From the NCBI GenBank assembly GCA_051530055.1, contig CM121341.1, positions 16,244,001 through 16,308,000 on the forward strand: a DNA stretch of 64,000 bases. The letters are read 5' to 3'. Of this stretch, positions 1-10,104 are shown in pieces; the stretch's first letter is position 1, and every line of letters starts with the position of its first letter. The position numbers and the translations under genes are program-made. The DNA is from Neoechinorhynchus agilis. Lineage: Eukaryota > Acanthocephala. Below the pieces are notes generated by a model. That model ran no database searches. It saw only the letters and a program-made list of their open reading frames with translations, and was not told the DNA's origin.

Positions 1-40
1 ATTCCCATCAAAGACGTAACTGCCCAAAAGCTTAAGCCGG

Positions 41-1440
41 TTCCGTCTTTTGCAGGGTCCCTCTCTATGTTACGGAATAGAATTTCGCACTTTTCTGCGT
101 TCAATTCAAAGCCCAGCTTGCTTTCCCCCATCTTGATTTTCTCCAGGTCACGAAGAACTACCTGGAGATCGCCTCCCAGCGTAGCATCGTCCAGGTACCA
201 GGCATTAAATTCCGCATTCACTGTGAGCGTGAAACCAATCGGGCCTAATGGGTCTCCCTGTTGAACGCCTCTTTCGGAAGGAATGATGTGATCGTTGAAT
301 ATAAGAGGGGTGAGAGCTTTTTAGAGCGAGTCGCGATTAACGGAATAGAATGCGTACCGGAAACCTAATTTCAGGATCACACACGGTTTGACGTTCTCGA
401 TAACAAATGTACGGAGTGCGTGGACTATGGCTTCACCCCCAAGGTGTGCAGCAACCTGTTGAACTGAACGGCGAATTTCAGCAACACTTTCTGAGACTCG
501 CCTAGAAATCACTTTCCCTGCTAGTTGTCTCAATGTAGAGCCAATCGCGATGGGACGAATCCCACCGTCCTTCTTTTTAAGGCGCAGAGGGAAGCGCCGA
601 AAAACATTTCAATCGCTTTGGGGACAGGTTTTCCCCAGAGAAAACGCCGACTAACCGAATCAAGGCGTTCAGAAGAACATAGGATGGATTACTTACGGAG
701 AAGGACATCATGCCCTTTAGGTGCTGAGGCCGAAACCCGTCGAGCCCATGTGCTGACCCATTTGCGAACGAAGAAACGACTTTCTTAAAAACATCAACCG
801 AAAATTCTAACGGCGTGCACGAGGGGATTATCTCCGAATATTCTAGATGACCAGTGGGTCGAGGATGTTTCTCGCTGAGAAGTTGGAGAGTTTTCGTATC
901 ATCTCTTGCGAATTCGTTGGTGGATGATAGAATGCGAACCGCGCCTCTCACATCACCATCGGCGAGTTTAGAAGACACTCTCTGGGTCATTGAACGGGTT
1001 GAAACTCGGCTCGGATTCGGTGGATTCGAAAATTCTCCCCTAAAACGCGAGCTTTGCGTAGGACCTCTCCCAACGAGTTGTCGAAGGAGGACACCCGGTT
1101 TTCGATGAGGGTTAGAAGGGACTCGTCAGATTTTACTCCAGCACAAAGTACCAGTCTCGGGGATGCGAAAAGGCGCGTCCAAGTTATTTCGGTAGCGTCC
1201 TCCGGGATCCGCTTCGGGATGTTTCTGGGCAAAACGCGCACGATCTCCAGCAACGAAGGGGTGCGATGGACGATGCTTTTGATGTTCTGACGAGGTTCAT
1301 TGAATTGAGGAGAAGATTTTGCTAGCAAAAGGCCGGAACCAACACATAGGGATCCCTTGGGCCGTGAGTCCAAAATTCTCCCCTTTCGTAATTTTGATCT
1401 GCTTGTCACAGACCGGGCAATTATGTGTTAAGACCTTCGG
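41..1440 (-). mobile_element. Degenerate non-LTR retrotransposon of the REL class (arm A)
   Basis: Read on the minus strand, this is a broken copy of the element seen at 35.0-37.9 kb. Fragments of the N-terminal region, the RT fingers (a frame with ...SAHGLDGFRPQHLKG) and a YLDD box near 190 lie in different frames. Several frameshifts and stops separate them, so no intact protein is possible. The copy is cut at about position 41 by the outer edge of the duplication. The other arm carries the same copy and continues through the C-terminal endonuclease region. It is a pseudogenised element. Confidence 0.8.
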
Positions 1441-1975
1441 ATCTCGGGCAGCATTATCCTCACCTCCCAGAGTACTTGAAATTTCCGTTAGCCACTTGTT
1501 CTCTACAGGTCATTCGGACCAAAGTTGAGTTTGTGAATTTACAGCGTCGGTCCTCTCGTGATCCGCGTGATCAACGCCTGTGTCAGCAGCGTCGAGTTGC
1601 GACATGCGGCAAATCGTGGTTTGCTGAGATGGTTAAGTCCCGAGCCTCGTTGACATGCCGAATTCTTCGGATATAGCAAGATTCCGACGACAACCTCAAT
1701 GGGAAAATCTGAAGCAATTTTTAAAACGAAATGTTATTGTTTGATTGCAAAATGGAATCAGAAAACAATTTAAAACTCCTGAAATTCAGAAGAAAGCTGC
1801 GAAACATTTCATCTCCTTATCACACGTTCGATTTGTCAACAGCGTGATTGACAGGATTTTTACTGTGAAAAAAGCGTTACCTTCTCCGCCGCAGCAATTT
1901 CTGTGCTCTATTTTAGGAACGTCCCCGCCTTCGTCCTAGGGAATAAATCGCAAGCCGTCGAAGTGTTTAATTGGC

Positions 1976-2048
1976 TGTTTCCGCCCAGGCTCGAACTGGG
2001 GACCTTCTGCGTGTTAGGCAGACGTGATAACCGCTACACCACGGAAAC
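1976..2048 (-). tRNA. tRNA-Val (anticodon AAC)
   Basis: The reverse complement begins GTTTCCGTGG and ends GCGGAAAC plus discriminator A, giving a perfect 7-bp acceptor stem. The T arm carries GTTCGAG, the anticodon loop reads CCTAACACG with anticodon AAC, and the D arm contains box A (GTGTAGCGGTTA). It is 73 nt without an intron. It is one of four intact copies in the window, and its partner in the other arm is at 44259-44331. Confidence 0.96.
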
Positions 2049-2121
2049 TGCAGATGTTCATAGTCTGTTCAGTGTAAAATTTATTTTTAATATGAATCCA
2101 GATCACTGACCGATTGCCCAC

Positions 2122-2392
2122 GCTACTTTCGTTAACTTTGCTACAAGGAGGTCACTAAATCTAAAAAATGTTTTAAAAACGACGGTCCTAAATAAAAAGG
2201 AGGAACCCTTTTAATAAGCGAAGGATGTCGATTGGAGAAACCCTATGCTTTTTCTGAATATTTCAGACACTGATTTGTCGACGGGGCACATAATGGTCAG
2301 TTGACCTCAGAAACAATCATCGTCTCTGCGATAAAATGAAGATTGGCAATGGAACTCGGCTGTAATAAATCGATTTTAATAGAAATAGAAGG
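2122..2392. repeat. tRNA-Val downstream repeat unit, copy 1
   Basis: Non-coding sequence adjoining the tRNA gene. It is repeated in the same orientation at 7559-7830 with roughly 90% identity, again next to a tRNA-Val gene. In this copy the sequence is interrupted at 2393 by an RT fragment and at 2999 by a foldback element. Both insertions are absent from the 7.5 kb copy. Confidence 0.8.
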
Positions 2393-2938
2393 TCTTCTCA
2401 AACTCCTCCGGCGTCTCGGCGTATCCCAAAACACCTTGCTCACTGTTATCTTTCTGTCATCCTTCCTATCCTTACATACGCTTTCCCCACTTTCCTCTCC
2501 CTCGCCGTCAATGCTCTCCATTCCCTCGAGACCTTCCACAAGAGAGCAGCTAGAATATGCGGAATTTCACTCCCTCCCCTCGACACCCACCTCCACTCCA
2601 TTTTCTCTAAAAACGCTCCCCGTATTCTTCAAACCCCTCCACAATTTTATTTTTTATCTCTAAATATTCTTCCTTCGTAAACACCCTTAACCCCAACCTT
2701 TTTCATCCCCCCTCGCTCGAACTACCCTCTACCAAAAATCTTTCTTCCCCCAAGCCCAATCCTTCTTTAAAAACCGGAGAACAAGGAAAGACTGTTAATC
2801 TGTCATCCGATCCCACATCAACAACCCTTCAAAAACAAGTCCCACCTTCCTTGCCTTCAACATCCGTCATCCATACATCGTTTCGCAAAGATAGATGCTA
2901 ACAAGTGTGTGGATCCTGCATTTTTACATAAATAAAAC
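2393..2938 (+). mobile_element. 3' fragment of a jockey/CR1-like RT inserted in the tRNA unit
   Basis: One plus-strand frame from about 2395 encodes the end of a non-LTR polymerase. It includes the segments LTYAFPTFLSLAVNALHSLE and FHKRAARICGISLPPLD, typical of the region after the RT palm in jockey/CR1-like elements. The frame is then broken by stops. The block ends in an A-rich tail (cataaataaaac). Comparison with the unoccupied paralogous sequence at 7.83 kb sets the approximate insertion limits. The mirror copy is at about 43368-43913. Confidence 0.65.
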
Positions 2939-2998
2939 GTGTTTATAAAAATCCATGTCGCTCCAAGTAACGAATATTCGTTACTGATTTACATAATA

Positions 2999-3230
2999 TC
3001 ATATATCATTGTCCTCGGGGTGAATTTAATCGTACGTCGGCGAATCCTGTCACCGATGTTGTCGTTACTCATTTATTTATTATGGAAATATTTCGCAGGG
3101 TTTTCCTTGCCTCTTCAGTCTCTATCTAAAATGGAGATAACATAAACAGCATGCACAGCCCCTTGCGAAATATTTCTCAAATAAATAAATGAGTAACGAC
3201 AACACCGGGTAAATGATTCGCCAACGTACA
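2999..3230. mobile_element. Foldback (hairpin) element with 12-bp target duplication
   Basis: The two halves are near-perfect inverted complements. The left arm at about 3024-3105 (cgtacgtcggcgaatcctg... ttactcatttattta) pairs with the right arm at about 3160-3230. A short loop lies around the segment tgcctcttcagtctctatc. The element is flanked by the direct repeat ATTTACATAATA at 2987-2998 and 3231-3242. It is related in sequence to the element at 52571-52791. There is no coding capacity. Confidence 0.82.
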
Positions 3231-3834
3231 ATTTACATAATACGTGAAAATTGATCGATGAAAACACTAATTAAATAACACCGATACGTAAAGTTGTTTA
3301 TCTCCGTAATAGTTAAAACCTTTTGTTCAATCCCAGCTACCATCAATGTGATTTTTTTCAACAGGTCAAATGACCGCCCTCTAATCTCCAGCTTAAATGC
3401 ACCTTTTATGTCCACGCGATGAAGACCCGCGCAGCAGCAAATACCTCTCTTCTAAATTCCTCTTTCGTTATGCCGAGAAAGTTAGAACTAATTAATTTCC
3501 GATACTCCACTACGTAGCGAGCTATTCTCTGAAGAACGAAGACTGAATCTAGCACTTTTCCAAGTTTCGTGTGCTGGCTGTTAGCGTTGGTTTAAGTTTA
3601 TGAACAGGATTAAAACTAAATCTAGAAACAGGCTGAAAAAATGGCCGATAATAAGCAAAATTATGCCGGATAGACATTAGTTGGTCAAGTTTAATTAAAT
3701 AGTCAAAGCGAAGATTAAATTAAGAAATATTAATTACCATAATGTTTTCTTTAGTCTTAATTGTTGACTTTAATATTGCAATTTTTGCAGATTCCGCTCT
3801 TCAAAAGTTATCATTAGGATTTTTTTCGTTGACG

Positions 3835-4216
3835 CTAATCTTTTACCGCACAGTCTATCGAAAGATTAGAAGGAACGTGATCCTCTAATGGAAATCCCTC
3901 CAGATGCGACGAGTCGAAATTTAAGTGGGTATTTAAATCTTTTCCTGTTGTTCGTGTGAAATTGTGCAAAAAGTTACATCGCGGGCTTAAATACATGTCA
4001 TTAAAATGTGGGTCACAAAGTTTGTCGTTTTCGCTCGATTTTGCCGGTTCGCAGGAAAAAAGGCGAATATTGATTCTGAGTGCCGAAATTTTCAAGGAAA
4101 GCGGACGAATTCGTAGCTTTTGAAACAAAGCCCAAATTTAAGTATGATCGATATAGTGGCTTGTGCCGGGAAGTGAAAATTGACGAACTGCGTGGAGAGA
4201 TTGGTTGATTGATCAA
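3835..4216 (-). CDS. Hypothetical protein, weak candidate
   Basis: A 97-codon minus-strand frame (3835-4128) is identical in sequence to its partner in the other arm at 42178-42471. An overlapping upstream frame reaches 4216. I recognise no domain. Conservation between the arms means little because the whole arm is nearly identical. It may be a terminal exon or a chance open frame. Confidence 0.2.
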
Positions 4217-4689
4217 GTTATTTAATAAGAAAAAGAAGGAGAATAAAGCAGCCGTTCGATCAGGTTACCGAATGTCAAATAAATTGACTAAGGAATCCAA
4301 ATCTTTTCGTTGAAGGAGAATGTTTGAAAAAGTACATTCTAACTATAGTAGAAGAATTCTGTCCGGAAAAGAAGAGTGCAATTAAAACCGTTAGCTTGGC
4401 ACGAATGACGATCACAGTAGAAGATTTGGGAAGTTATCTTCCGCTCAAATTAAAGACAAAGGCAAGTCAAAGAAGAAATGAGCGGGGAATGGGCTGGAGT
4501 GCTGGGAATGAATAGACAAGTTTAGAAATGTATTGGATGTCCTTCCACAAAACGGCGAGTAAATAAGCGACGATGTTGGGAGGATAGAGTCAAGGAAAGA
4601 GGAAATGGGTTGAAATTTAGAAAAATTGAATTTTAAGACGCAGCGCTCACCCTGAGTCGAAAAAACTGGCTGAGTTTGACATTTCGTAG

Positions 4690-4975
4690 TTGTGTCGAGG
4701 TGGTCAAGTGGACTAATGCCCGTGATCCCGATTAGGGGTCAAGTGGTTCGAATCCGTTACCACCAATGGCGCACAGTCAAAGAGGACGAAATACCGCTGA
4801 AGGGAGGAAACTCACTGATGAGTCCCGTCTCCTAAAGGTATCTGAGGATCCGGAGGAATGTACACACTCTTAACCGTGCATCGGAGACTATGTGGTTATA
4901 TCACTTCTCTGATGTATTTGGTTTGGCTCTATGCCTAAAAATAAGCCGGACAAGAAGGGATAAACTAAAATTTAA
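4690..4975 (+). mobile_element. tRNA-derived SINE
   Basis: The 5' end resembles a tRNA and has both RNA polymerase III internal promoter motifs: box A TGGTCAAGTGG near 4700 and box B GGTTCGAATCC near 4747. A non-tRNA body follows (gacgaaataccgctgaag, actcactgatgagtcccg). Body-related sequences recur at 61.7-61.9 kb and twice, head to head, at 62.5-62.9 kb. The mirror copy is at 41331-41616. It is too diverged in the anticodon and acceptor stems to be a functional tRNA. Confidence 0.75.
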
Positions 4976-5154
4976 TGATGATAAAAATTGAATGATCAAT
5001 TGAAACAATTATGAAGTAATTCAGTTCGGAAAGTAGGAACGCGTGGCATTTACGACCTTTAATTGCAATAGGGACGTTCAGATTCTATGAAATTCGAGCA
5101 CTCATGTTAAGATTCTTTAAGCATTGCACTATCAGATTCATATTAGAAATCATT

Positions 5155-5160
5155 TTTATT
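5155..5160 (-). terminator. Polyadenylation signal AATAAA of the CAP gene
   Basis: AATAAA on the minus strand lies about 15 nt after the TAA stop of the CAP gene, so the 3' UTR is very short. It is conserved in the second copy at 41146-41151. Confidence 0.6.
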
Positions 5161-5174
5161 TGCTCCGGAAAATA

Positions 5175-6392
5175 TTACGCATTGGCGCAATATTTTGAGT
5201 ATTCTTCAAGCGGCATTGGAACATTTTCCTCGTGTTGCCCCACGACGACACCCTTGGGGGAGTATCTTGCAACAATTACAAAATACTCTGCGTTCCAGGC
5301 ATCGCCGTGTTTTGGTTTAGCTGCGATTCCGAACCCCACTTTCGTTGTCTCTTTCCATACGACTTGCAAGAAATGATTTATGACACCACCGTTGCTTTTT
5401 CGTGACCCATAGTCATAATTTCTTATTTCACAGTACCAATCTCTGGTCGTGTGATCACCATAACGTGTATCGTAATCAATTTTGCCATCCACTGGATAAA
5501 TAATAGAGTAGTGTAGATTTTCACCGATCCCTCGCTTAGCCAACCCACATCTATGTTTTAACTGATTTAATTGTGCCAATCGTTCAGCATACGCTTGTGC
5601 TTCTTGGGCCAATGATGCATCATATTCCAATGGCGATACACCGTGAGCTTTTCGTCGTTCGTTGTGCGAATCCAGGAGTTGATCCTTGAACTTGCTAAAG
5701 ATAGCTTGCTGATCCCCTTGGTCATGTTGTTTATCGGTATAATCCGGTGTTTGTTGAGTTGTAGTCGATTCCCGTTCTGGGTGCTTAGTCGTCGAAAGCA
5801 GACTTCCGGACTCACATCCAGGTATACAGCGCTCGAAGCAGTTCGCCCAGTTCTCTGCGGTCTTATCTTGATCGGGCCAACTATTCCATTCCTCTGCACA
5901 AGTTCCTGAACAAATTTCGAAACATCCTGGATGTCCTAAGACTCTGAATTGGTCATCTTGAACTTGATTTGCCGCTTCTAGAGGTAGTGAATTAGTAAAT
6001 CTGCATTTGGGAATGCAACTCTGGAAACATTCTCCCCAAACCAAAGGTGTGGCCCATGTATCTCTGCAGATACCATAGCAATTCGCATAACATTCCACAG
6101 CGGGTTTCTGGTGATTAACTTTATTTTCCGGCTCAATAATTCCATCCGTTATCTCAATTTCTTGAGGTGTGGTCTCTAATTTAAGTTCCGTCGAAGTTGA
6201 AGGTAAAGTGTTGGATTCACATTTCGAGTAACATCCCTCAAAGCAAGCTTCCCATTTTCCTTGTGTCCTCTCATCTTCCGATAAACTGTTCCATTCCTGA
6301 TCACAGACATCCCAACACTTGTTGTAACAATTTGGTAACCCACAAATGACTAACACCAAAATGGTCAAAATTACGAGAGTTAAAGATCTCAT
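5175..6392 (-). CDS. Secreted CAP-domain protein with three N-terminal cysteine modules (copy A)
   Basis: Single-exon gene of 405 codons. The ATG at 6392 is preferred because it opens directly with a hydrophobic signal peptide (MRSLTLVILTILVLVICG). Next come three modules of pattern C-x3-C-x3-C, 12 to 19 residues, C-x3-C-x3-C; the first uses Cys 22, 26, 30, 50, 54 and 58. A Thr-rich linker leads to a C-terminal CAP (SCP/TAPS, cysteine-rich secretory protein) domain. CAP motifs visible are SHNERRKAHGV, GENLHY and the signature NHFLQVVWKETT. CAP proteins are secreted and are abundant in parasites and venoms, but the biochemical role of this one cannot be read from sequence. The cysteine spacing suggests disulfide-braced helical hairpins (inference). 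A near-identical copy lies at 39914-41131. Confidence 0.9.
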   Translation of the reverse strand: MRSLTLVILTILVLVICGLPNCYNKCWDVCDQEWNSLSEDERTQGKWEACFEGCYSKCESNTLPSTSTELKLETTPQEIEITDGIIEPENKVNHQKPAVECYANCYGICRDTWATPLVWGECFQSCIPKCRFTNSLPLEAANQVQDDQFRVLGHPGCFEICSGTCAEEWNSWPDQDKTAENWANCFERCIPGCESGSLLSTTKHPERESTTTQQTPDYTDKQHDQGDQQAIFSKFKDQLLDSHNERRKAHGVSPLEYDASLAQEAQAYAERLAQLNQLKHRCGLAKRGIGENLHYSIIYPVDGKIDYDTRYGDHTTRDWYCEIRNYDYGSRKSNGGVINHFLQVVWKETTKVGFGIAAKPKHGDAWNAEYFVIVARYSPKGVVVGQHEENVPMPLEEYSKYCANA

Positions 6393-6829
6393 TTTGGTCA
6401 ACAAAATTTTTATACGTTGGACGACATTTTATACACATTATTAATCCTCGCAATTTAGACAATTACCGTGACCTTAATTAAGGTTTTCGTTGAAACTTTG
6501 TTGTACGAGAGAGATGAACAGTGTTTTTGTGAGTATTGTAAAACCCGTGACCATTTACGCCCTACGAAAAAGTCTCGGAAAAGTGAGGACAAGCGTTTCT
6601 AACCACCCGAAGTGCTATCGTGCATTGGAAATATATTCGATTCTTCGGTCTTGGCATCCAGAGTGCCACCGAGGTAGCAATTCCTGCCTTTTCGTCGTCG
6701 AGCTCGGTCTCTTCAGACCTGGTGCTGAGAATCATCCCACCAAACATTCGACACGAGTCACATCCACCGCCTGAACTGATCGAAGCGCACGCTGAATAGA
6801 CGTCAGTGTTCGGGCAAGTCGTTCCAACG

Positions 6830-7232
6830 GAAACAAACTCCCAAAAACGTTGGACTACCTTGCTCCACACTGCGTATTATCACCAGCTTCTTAACTCATG
6901 CTCATCTCCCAACGATGGAGCTCGTCTCCTGGCAGTCTCAGCTCCACACTCCAGCGACTTCTTGAAGGCTTTCCCGATCACAACTGTTGGCACGAGGCTG
7001 GATGATCAGGCCATCACCGTCGCATGGGCATCAATATATTTTCATCCCGATTGCGGTGGAAACACTGGGATGTCTCGGAAAAGAAGCCGATTATTTCCTC
7101 TCACGACTGGGAGGGATGCTAAAACGTGTCATCGGCGATATGCGATCCAGCAGCTTCCTGTTGCAGCGAATCAGCGCGGCGATCCAACGCGGCAATGCCG
7201 CGGCCATCAAGGAAGCTGCCGAACAAACATAA
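6830..7232 (+). pseudogene. Internally deleted C-terminal fragment of an REL-class LINE
   Basis: The plus-strand frame starts with QKRWTTLLHTAYY and reaches VGTRLDDQAITVAWA, matching the post-RT region of the 35 kb element. A second frame then gives IAVETLGCLGKEADYF and ends IQRGNAAA, matching the extreme C-terminus. The zinc-finger and endonuclease part between them is missing. The fragment starts about 200 bp from the inner edge of inversion arm A. Confidence 0.7.
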
Positions 7233-7455
7233 CATTTGAAGGCAACAAATTGAAGAAATTGTGTGATAATCTTGAAGTTTGTTACATAGTTGATTGGTGG
7301 TTTGTTAAATTTCGGCCTTCGCGTAGGTCTTCACAGTCTGCTTTTCGGAGGAAAATTCGATTGGAAGTGTTGCGGGGTCGGGCAATTGATTGTGCTCTCG
7401 GTTTCGAAGGATGCTGATGACCGGCGCCGTGTTGGATCGTCGTGCTGGTGCATTC

Positions 7456-7528
7456 TGTTTCCGCCCAGGCTCGAACTGGGGACCTTCTGCGTGTTAGGCA
7501 GACGTGATAACCACTACACCACGGAAAC
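7456..7528 (-). tRNA. tRNA-Val (anticodon AAC)
   Basis: It differs from the 1976-2048 gene at one D-loop base (GTAGTGG against GTAGCGG). The acceptor stem, AAC anticodon and T arm are intact and the length is 73 nt. It lies next to a second copy of the same downstream repeat unit. Confidence 0.95.
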
Positions 7529-7558
7529 TGCTGGCGATGCTTTATTAGTTTTTTGCGT

Positions 7559-7895
7559 CCCTTAGTTTCGTTACTTTGTCATATGAAAGTCACTAAATCT
7601 AAAAAATGTTTTAAATACGACGGTCCTAAATAAAAAGGAGGAACCCTTTTAATAAGCGAAGGATGCCGATTGAGGAAACCCTTTGCTTTTTTGGAATATT
7701 TCAGACACTGATTTGTCGACGGGGCACACAATGGTCAGTTGACCTCAGAAACAATCATCGTCGCTGCGATAAAATGAAGATTGACAATGGCACTCGGCCG
7801 TAATAAATTGATTTTCATAGAAACAAAAGGTGTTCGTTTTAATCCTTATCGCTCCAAATAACGAATATTCATTAAAGATTCGTGTATTACGTGAG
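7559..7895. repeat. tRNA-Val downstream repeat unit, copy 2 (unoccupied)
   Basis: Aligns in the same orientation with 2122-2392, then with 2939-2998, then with the bases after 3243. It lacks the RT fragment at 2393-2938 and the foldback element at 2999-3230. It therefore shows the state before those insertions. Confidence 0.72.
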
Positions 7896-8587
7896 CACGA
7901 TCTTGGAAACGTTCAAAAGCAATAAGCTTCTTGGGTGTTCTGCACCAAGATAACTTGCAGAGTTTTTGTATACACATTTTGTTTAGTTTGTTCTCCCATC
8001 GAGCTTTTTGGATACGCATTAAATACGGCTGAATATAAGAGATTTATAATAACTGCAACATCTTTGTATCGTTTATTGCGCAACGTAGAAATCATTGTAA
8101 CACAAGTTCGGATGCGATGCACTCTCCGATGATCCGAATAATCCATACTTTAGAAAAAGATAAAGTGATTTCTAATAAGTTCATTGCCGCTTAAAGCTTT
8201 AGGAAAATTCGGCGTGTTTGAAGTATATCACGGGCCTACTGAGATTAAAAACGTTCGCTCCAATGCGAGTTAAATTTATAATTTTTGAGAAGAGAACAGA
8301 TTCTTGTTTTATGTACCATCATCGCCGGTTAACAATTATAAACTCGTCACAAAATGTTTAGCCACTTGTAATTTCGAATAGCAAATAGTTTCATTGCCTT
8401 AATATCGGCTCGTATACTTTAAATAGAAATACATTTAAATTCTCCGACAATATCGGATATTTTTCGATTCAGGATAAATATTTTATTAATTTTGTCCATA
8501 AACCGTTACCATGGAATCCGTAGCTCTTTGCTTTTGCCCTTTAGCCGCTTAACAAGCGTAAATATTTTATCAAAACGCAGCGCACTA
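7896..8587. other. Intergenic, no feature recognised
   Basis: AT-rich sequence upstream of the tubulin-like gene. Only short uninformative frames are present, and I see no repeat or RNA gene. Confidence 0.5.
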
Positions 8588-9984
8588 ATGCCTCAGTTTA
8601 TCAACCTTCACGTTGGTGGATTCGGAACTAACGTCGGGACGGAATGCTGGCGTCTTTACGCTGAGGAACAGTGTATGGACCCAAATGGTGAACTTCGAAC
8701 AAAAGGAACACCCGCTCTGAATTCCTTCTTCCATGAAGTTCAGCGAAATATTTATAAACCAAGAGCAGTGCTCATCGATACAAACGGAGCGGTACGAGCA
8801 AGGCTATTAAGGAGTGAATACCGTGCTCTATTTAGTGATTTGTTTACATTAGCACAACCGAAAATGGATTTACAGACTTTCGACGACGTGTTCGATTATT
8901 TTGCGATGGAATCCACAAGAACTTGCTTAACGCATTGATTTAGGGTTTAAAAGGTATTGGAGCGGGAACTACAGGGTTCACACTTTCCTAACTAAGGAAC
9001 TTTTAATCACGAAGGGCATCCTTTTCTTCGAAAACTACCTGAATCAGTGTAATATACGAAAATCTTCGCAAAGAAGCGGAGAGATGTGACCAACTTGCAG
9101 GCGTTCTTTTGACCAATTCCTCTAAGGGATCGACTGGAAGTGTGATAGGAGTTCAGCTACTGTATGATATAGACGATAATTTCCCTAAAACATCAAAAAT
9201 ATCGTTCACTGATTACGCTTTTGGTCAAATAGACGAAGTAAACGCCTACTACTCTGCGATTTATCAATCGAATACATCCGAGCTTGTGGACTGCGATTTC
9301 TGTTTCGATTTTGATGCGATCAGTAGATTTTATTTAGCAAATTATGGACAAGGGAGTATTCAGATGCTTCACGCTGACCGCCTACTGGCTCAAGCGATAA
9401 GTGCCGTGACAATGTATGATCGTTTGTCTCATTCAAGGGTATTGTGCCAATTGACAGAAAACCTACGGTTGACCCGAATCTTGAATCACGCTGTTATGAT
9501 GTTCAGCACTGATAATGATAATCGTGTGTCCACTTGGGAAATGTCCCGAAGACTATTTAAATCAGAAAATTGCCTATGTAGTATTGAAATTGGTGCCAAT
9601 GAGTTCCTAGGCTGCGCGTTAAACTACCGTGGAGTTGCGAATAAAACTGCAATAAATGAAGATATTATTAAAATTAAAACGCTTCTCCCGTATAGCTCGC
9701 TTACCGCCAAAGCTAGGCTTACGGTAGATAACATTCCTGCAAAACCAAAGAAGATCGATAGTACGGATTTTGGGTCAATGAATTGTTCAGTAACTATGCT
9801 GTGCAATACTCCAGACATAATGGATCTTTGGCAAGGATTAAGTGAGCGAGTAAAGAATATGCGAAACTCCGAAGTTTTGTTGCATAATTTCAGAAAGGAA
9901 ACAGTAGATGAACTAGTCGATAAATCTGTAGAGTCCTTGGAGAGTCTCATTCAGGGTTATGGAAATATTGACTTTCGTAAATAA
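8588..9984 (+). CDS. Highly divergent alpha-tubulin-like protein
   Basis: The start at 8588 reads MPQFINLHVGGFGTNVGTEC, aligning with the alpha-tubulin N-terminus (HVGQAG...CWELY), followed by PRAVLIDTNG. The GTP-binding loop GGGTGSG is degraded to KGSTGSV. Downstream, the segment YDRLSHSRVLCQLTENL aligns with the alpha-tubulin H8 region and keeps the glutamate of the LTEF motif. There is no acidic C-terminal tail. A 37-nt GT-AG intron at 9047-9083 restores the frame exactly (...NQ/CDQLAGVLL, matching DQCTGLQGFLV). Another intron ends with the acceptor tttag at 8943; its donor is uncertain. Normal alpha-tubulins have about 450 residues and are among the most conserved proteins, so this is a fast-evolving paralogue or a decaying gene. 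Confidence 0.75.
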
Positions 9985-10104
9985 AAGTATTCATGTGTGT
10001 AGGTTTGTTAAATAAGAATATCATTTTGCTAAAAATATTAGGGTACTACGTCGAATTCACACCAATCGAAGTTGAGTTTTATAGTGTAAACGACATAATC
10101 GGTT

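Larger units (their letters stand above)
41..6634. repeat. Large inverted duplication, arm A
   Basis: This segment matches the reverse complement of 39672-46266. Paired landmarks (tRNA-Val, CAP gene, SINE, foldback element, LINE remnant) all sum to 46306 or 46307, so the arms are collinear over 6.6 kb with only one or two net indels. The CAP proteins of the two arms differ at about 7 of 405 residues and several LINE-derived frames are identical, so the duplication is recent. Homology stops at about position 41 on the outer side and at about 6634 on the inner side. Confidence 0.93.

Noticed and set aside
4690-4766. tRNA-like sequence with box A and box B
   Set aside because: The acceptor and anticodon stems do not pair and the sequence continues into a repeated body, so it is a SINE head, not a tRNA gene.
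6404-6418. TATA-like sequence just upstream of the CAP gene ATG
   Set aside because: It is only about 12-20 nt from the ATG, too close for a TATA box driving a transcript that contains the start codon.
8939-9083. Tubulin-like gene as a simple pseudogene because of the stop at 8936 and a frame change near 9083
   Set aside because: Short introns with good acceptors remove both disruptions; the second restores an exact alpha-tubulin alignment. Decay is still possible but not required.
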